Positions 4,780-6,128 of a DNA stretch of 6,128 nt are shown here, one piece after another. Source of the stretch: Afipia sp. (GTDB taxonomy: Bacteria > Pseudomonadota > Alphaproteobacteria > Rhizobiales > Xanthobacteraceae); NCBI GenBank assembly GCA_020056155.1, contig JAGVII010000558.1, positions 1 to 6,128 on the forward strand, read 5' to 3'. The position numbers and the translations under genes were made by a program. Position 1 is the first letter of the stretch. The number at the start of each line of letters is the position of its first letter. Under the pieces are notes generated by a model. The model ran no database searches and was not told the origin of the DNA. It saw only the letters and a list, made by a program, of their open reading frames with translations.

Positions 4780-6128
4780 ATGGCTTCGCGCACATCGGCT
4801 CTCCGAAAATCCCCGGCAAAATCCAGATCCGCCCCCAAGGCGAAAGCCCCGGCCAAAAAGCAGTCTCCCCAAAAGGCATCCGGCGCGGCGGGCAAGGCTG
4901 CAAAATTGCCCGAGTGGAATTTGACCGACCTTTATCCGGCCATCGATGCGTCGGAGGTGACGCGTGATCTCGACAAGCTCGATGCCGATTGCGTGGCGTT
5001 CGAGGCCGCCTACAAGGGCCGGATCGCCGCGCAGGCTGCAACGCCCGAGGGCGGCGAATGGCTGGCCGAGGCGATCAGGAGCTATGAGGCGATCGACGAT
5101 CTGGCCGGACGGCTGGCGTCCTATGCGGGACTCGCCCATGCGGGCAACACCGTCGATGCCGCGATCTCGAAGTTCTACGGCGACGTCTCCGAGCGCATCA
5201 CCGCAGCCTCGACCCATCTTCTGTTTTTCGCGCTCGAACTCAACCGCGTCGATGACGACGTGATCGAACGCGCGATGGCGGCGCCGTCGCTCAATCACTA
5301 TCGGCCCTGGATCGAGGATCTGCGCAAGGACAAGCCGTACCAGTTGGAAGATCGCGTCGAGCAGCTGTTTCACGAGAAGTCCGTCAGCGGCTACGCGGCA
5401 TGGAACAGGCAGTTCGACCAGACCATCGCAGGCCTGCGCTTCAAGGTCGGTGGTAGGGAACTGGCCATCGAGCCGACGCTGACGCTGCTGCAGGATCGCG
5501 CGCCCGCCAGGCGAAAGGCGGCGGCGCAGGCGCTGGCGAAAACCTTCAAGGCCAACGAGCGCACCTTCGCGCTGATCACCAACACGCTCGCCAAGGACAA
5601 GGAAATCTCCGACCGCTGGCGCGGGTTCCAGGACATCGCCGACGCGCGCCACCTTGCGAACCGTGTCGAACGCGAAGTGGTCGATGCGCTGGTCGCCTCG
5701 GTGCGCGCTGCCTATCCGCGGCTGTCGCATCGCTATTACAGGATGAAGGCGCGCTGGTTCAAAAAGAAGTCCCTGCCGTTCTGGGATCGCAACGCGCCGC
5801 TGCCATTCGCGGCAAAGAGCCAGATCGGCTGGAACGATGCAAAGAGCACGATCCTCAAAGCCTACGGCGATTTCTCGCCGCAGATGGCGAACATCGCGGA
5901 GCGCTTTTTCACCGACCGCTGGATCGATGCGCCGGTGCGTCCGGGCAAAGCGCCGGGCGCGTTCTCGCATCCGACCACGCCGTCGGCGCATCCGTACGTG
6001 CTGATGAATTATCAGGGCAAGCCGCGCGACGTGATGACGCTCGCCCATGAACTCGGTCATGGCGTGCATCAGGTGCTGGCTGCGAAAAACGGAGCGCTGA
6101 TGGCGCCGACGCCGCTGACGCTGGCGGA
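4780..6128 (+). CDS. pepF: M3-family oligoendopeptidase F, C-terminal part missing at the window edge
   Basis: A cytoplasmic zinc metallopeptidase that cuts short peptides. Here 449 codons are visible of an expected roughly 600-630. The ATG at 4780 is the first possible start because an in-frame TGA lies at 4774-4776. Residues 1-43 are a Lys/Ala/Ser/Pro-rich basic tail, followed by LPEWNLTDLYPAID, the typical opening of PepF-type proteins, and a mostly helical N-terminal lobe. The zinc-binding and catalytic motif HELGH is at 423-427 (6046-6060), with His423 and His427 as ligands and Glu424 as catalytic base. By comparison with M3 relatives such as thimet oligopeptidase, the third ligand should be the Glu of LAE at residue 450; only its first two bases (GA, 6127-6128) are in the window, consistent with Glu. 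There is no signal peptide. It is divergent from the response regulator and shares its promoter region. A long minus-strand frame across it is a shadow. Confidence 0.93.
   Translation, partial: MASRTSALRKSPAKSRSAPKAKAPAKKQSPQKASGAAGKAAKLPEWNLTDLYPAIDASEVTRDLDKLDADCVAFEAAYKGRIAAQAATPEGGEWLAEAIRSYEAIDDLAGRLASYAGLAHAGNTVDAAISKFYGDVSERITAASTHLLFFALELNRVDDDVIERAMAAPSLNHYRPWIEDLRKDKPYQLEDRVEQLFHEKSVSGYAAWNRQFDQTIAGLRFKVGGRELAIEPTLTLLQDRAPARRKAAAQALAKTFKANERTFALITNTLAKDKEISDRWRGFQDIADARHLANRVEREVVDALVASVRAAYPRLSHRYYRMKARWFKKKSLPFWDRNAPLPFAAKSQIGWNDAKSTILKAYGDFSPQMANIAERFFTDRWIDAPVRPGKAPGAFSHPTTPSAHPYVLMNYQGKPRDVMTLAHELGHGVHQVLAAKNGALMAPTPLTLA

Noticed and set aside
4705..6069. A 454-codon minus-strand open frame opposite pepF
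   Set aside because: The plus strand encodes an unmistakable M3 peptidase with HELGH. The minus-strand product is Arg-rich with no family signature.

Overview
The window is GC-rich, tightly coded chromosomal DNA of the kind found in Alphaproteobacteria, most likely the Bradyrhizobium/Rhodopseudomonas/Nitrobacter group. This placement rests on the gene families, their protein style and candidate CtrA-type sites; no rRNA or other marker gene is present. I see no insertion sequence, phage gene, tRNA, CRISPR array or other sign of recent transfer. Most of it reads as ordinary core genome, and I do not see a convincing undescribed multi-gene system.

Layout. (1) 1-159, minus strand: the N-terminal end of an exported DUF882 (YcbK/MepK-like, peptidase M15 fold) protein that runs off the left edge. 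(2) 160-605: a 446-bp non-coding stretch. It holds an array of about nine CCAAGTCT repeats, a 10-bp perfect hairpin whose loop contains the last repeat, a strong intrinsic terminator and a weaker second one. (3) 606-2753, minus strand: a complete exported L,D-transpeptidase of the LdtD/YcbB type with a long Ala/Pro/Thr-rich linker. (4) 2754-3116: a non-coding gap with a tandem repeat and an inverted repeat upstream of the transpeptidase. (5) 3117-4625, minus strand: a complete orphan NtrC-type response regulator (REC, sigma-54 AAA+ and Fis HTH domains). (6) 4626-4779: a short divergent promoter region with an exact TTAA-N7-TTAA sequence, the CtrA consensus form. (7) 4780-6128, plus strand: the first 449 codons of an M3-family oligoendopeptidase F, cut by the right edge at its third zinc-ligand codon.

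How the genes fit together. The transpeptidase makes 3-3 cross-links in peptidoglycan. Its downstream neighbour belongs to the family of E. coli MepK, which cuts them. E. coli has the same order (ycbB then ycbK), so this is probably a conserved cell-wall maker/cutter pair. Here the two genes are separated by terminators and the repeat array, so they are probably transcribed separately. The regulator and the peptidase share a promoter region but have no visible functional link to each other or to the cell-wall pair. A possible link is CtrA-type control, since an exact site lies between regulator and peptidase and a one-mismatch site lies upstream of the DUF882 gene; this is inference only.
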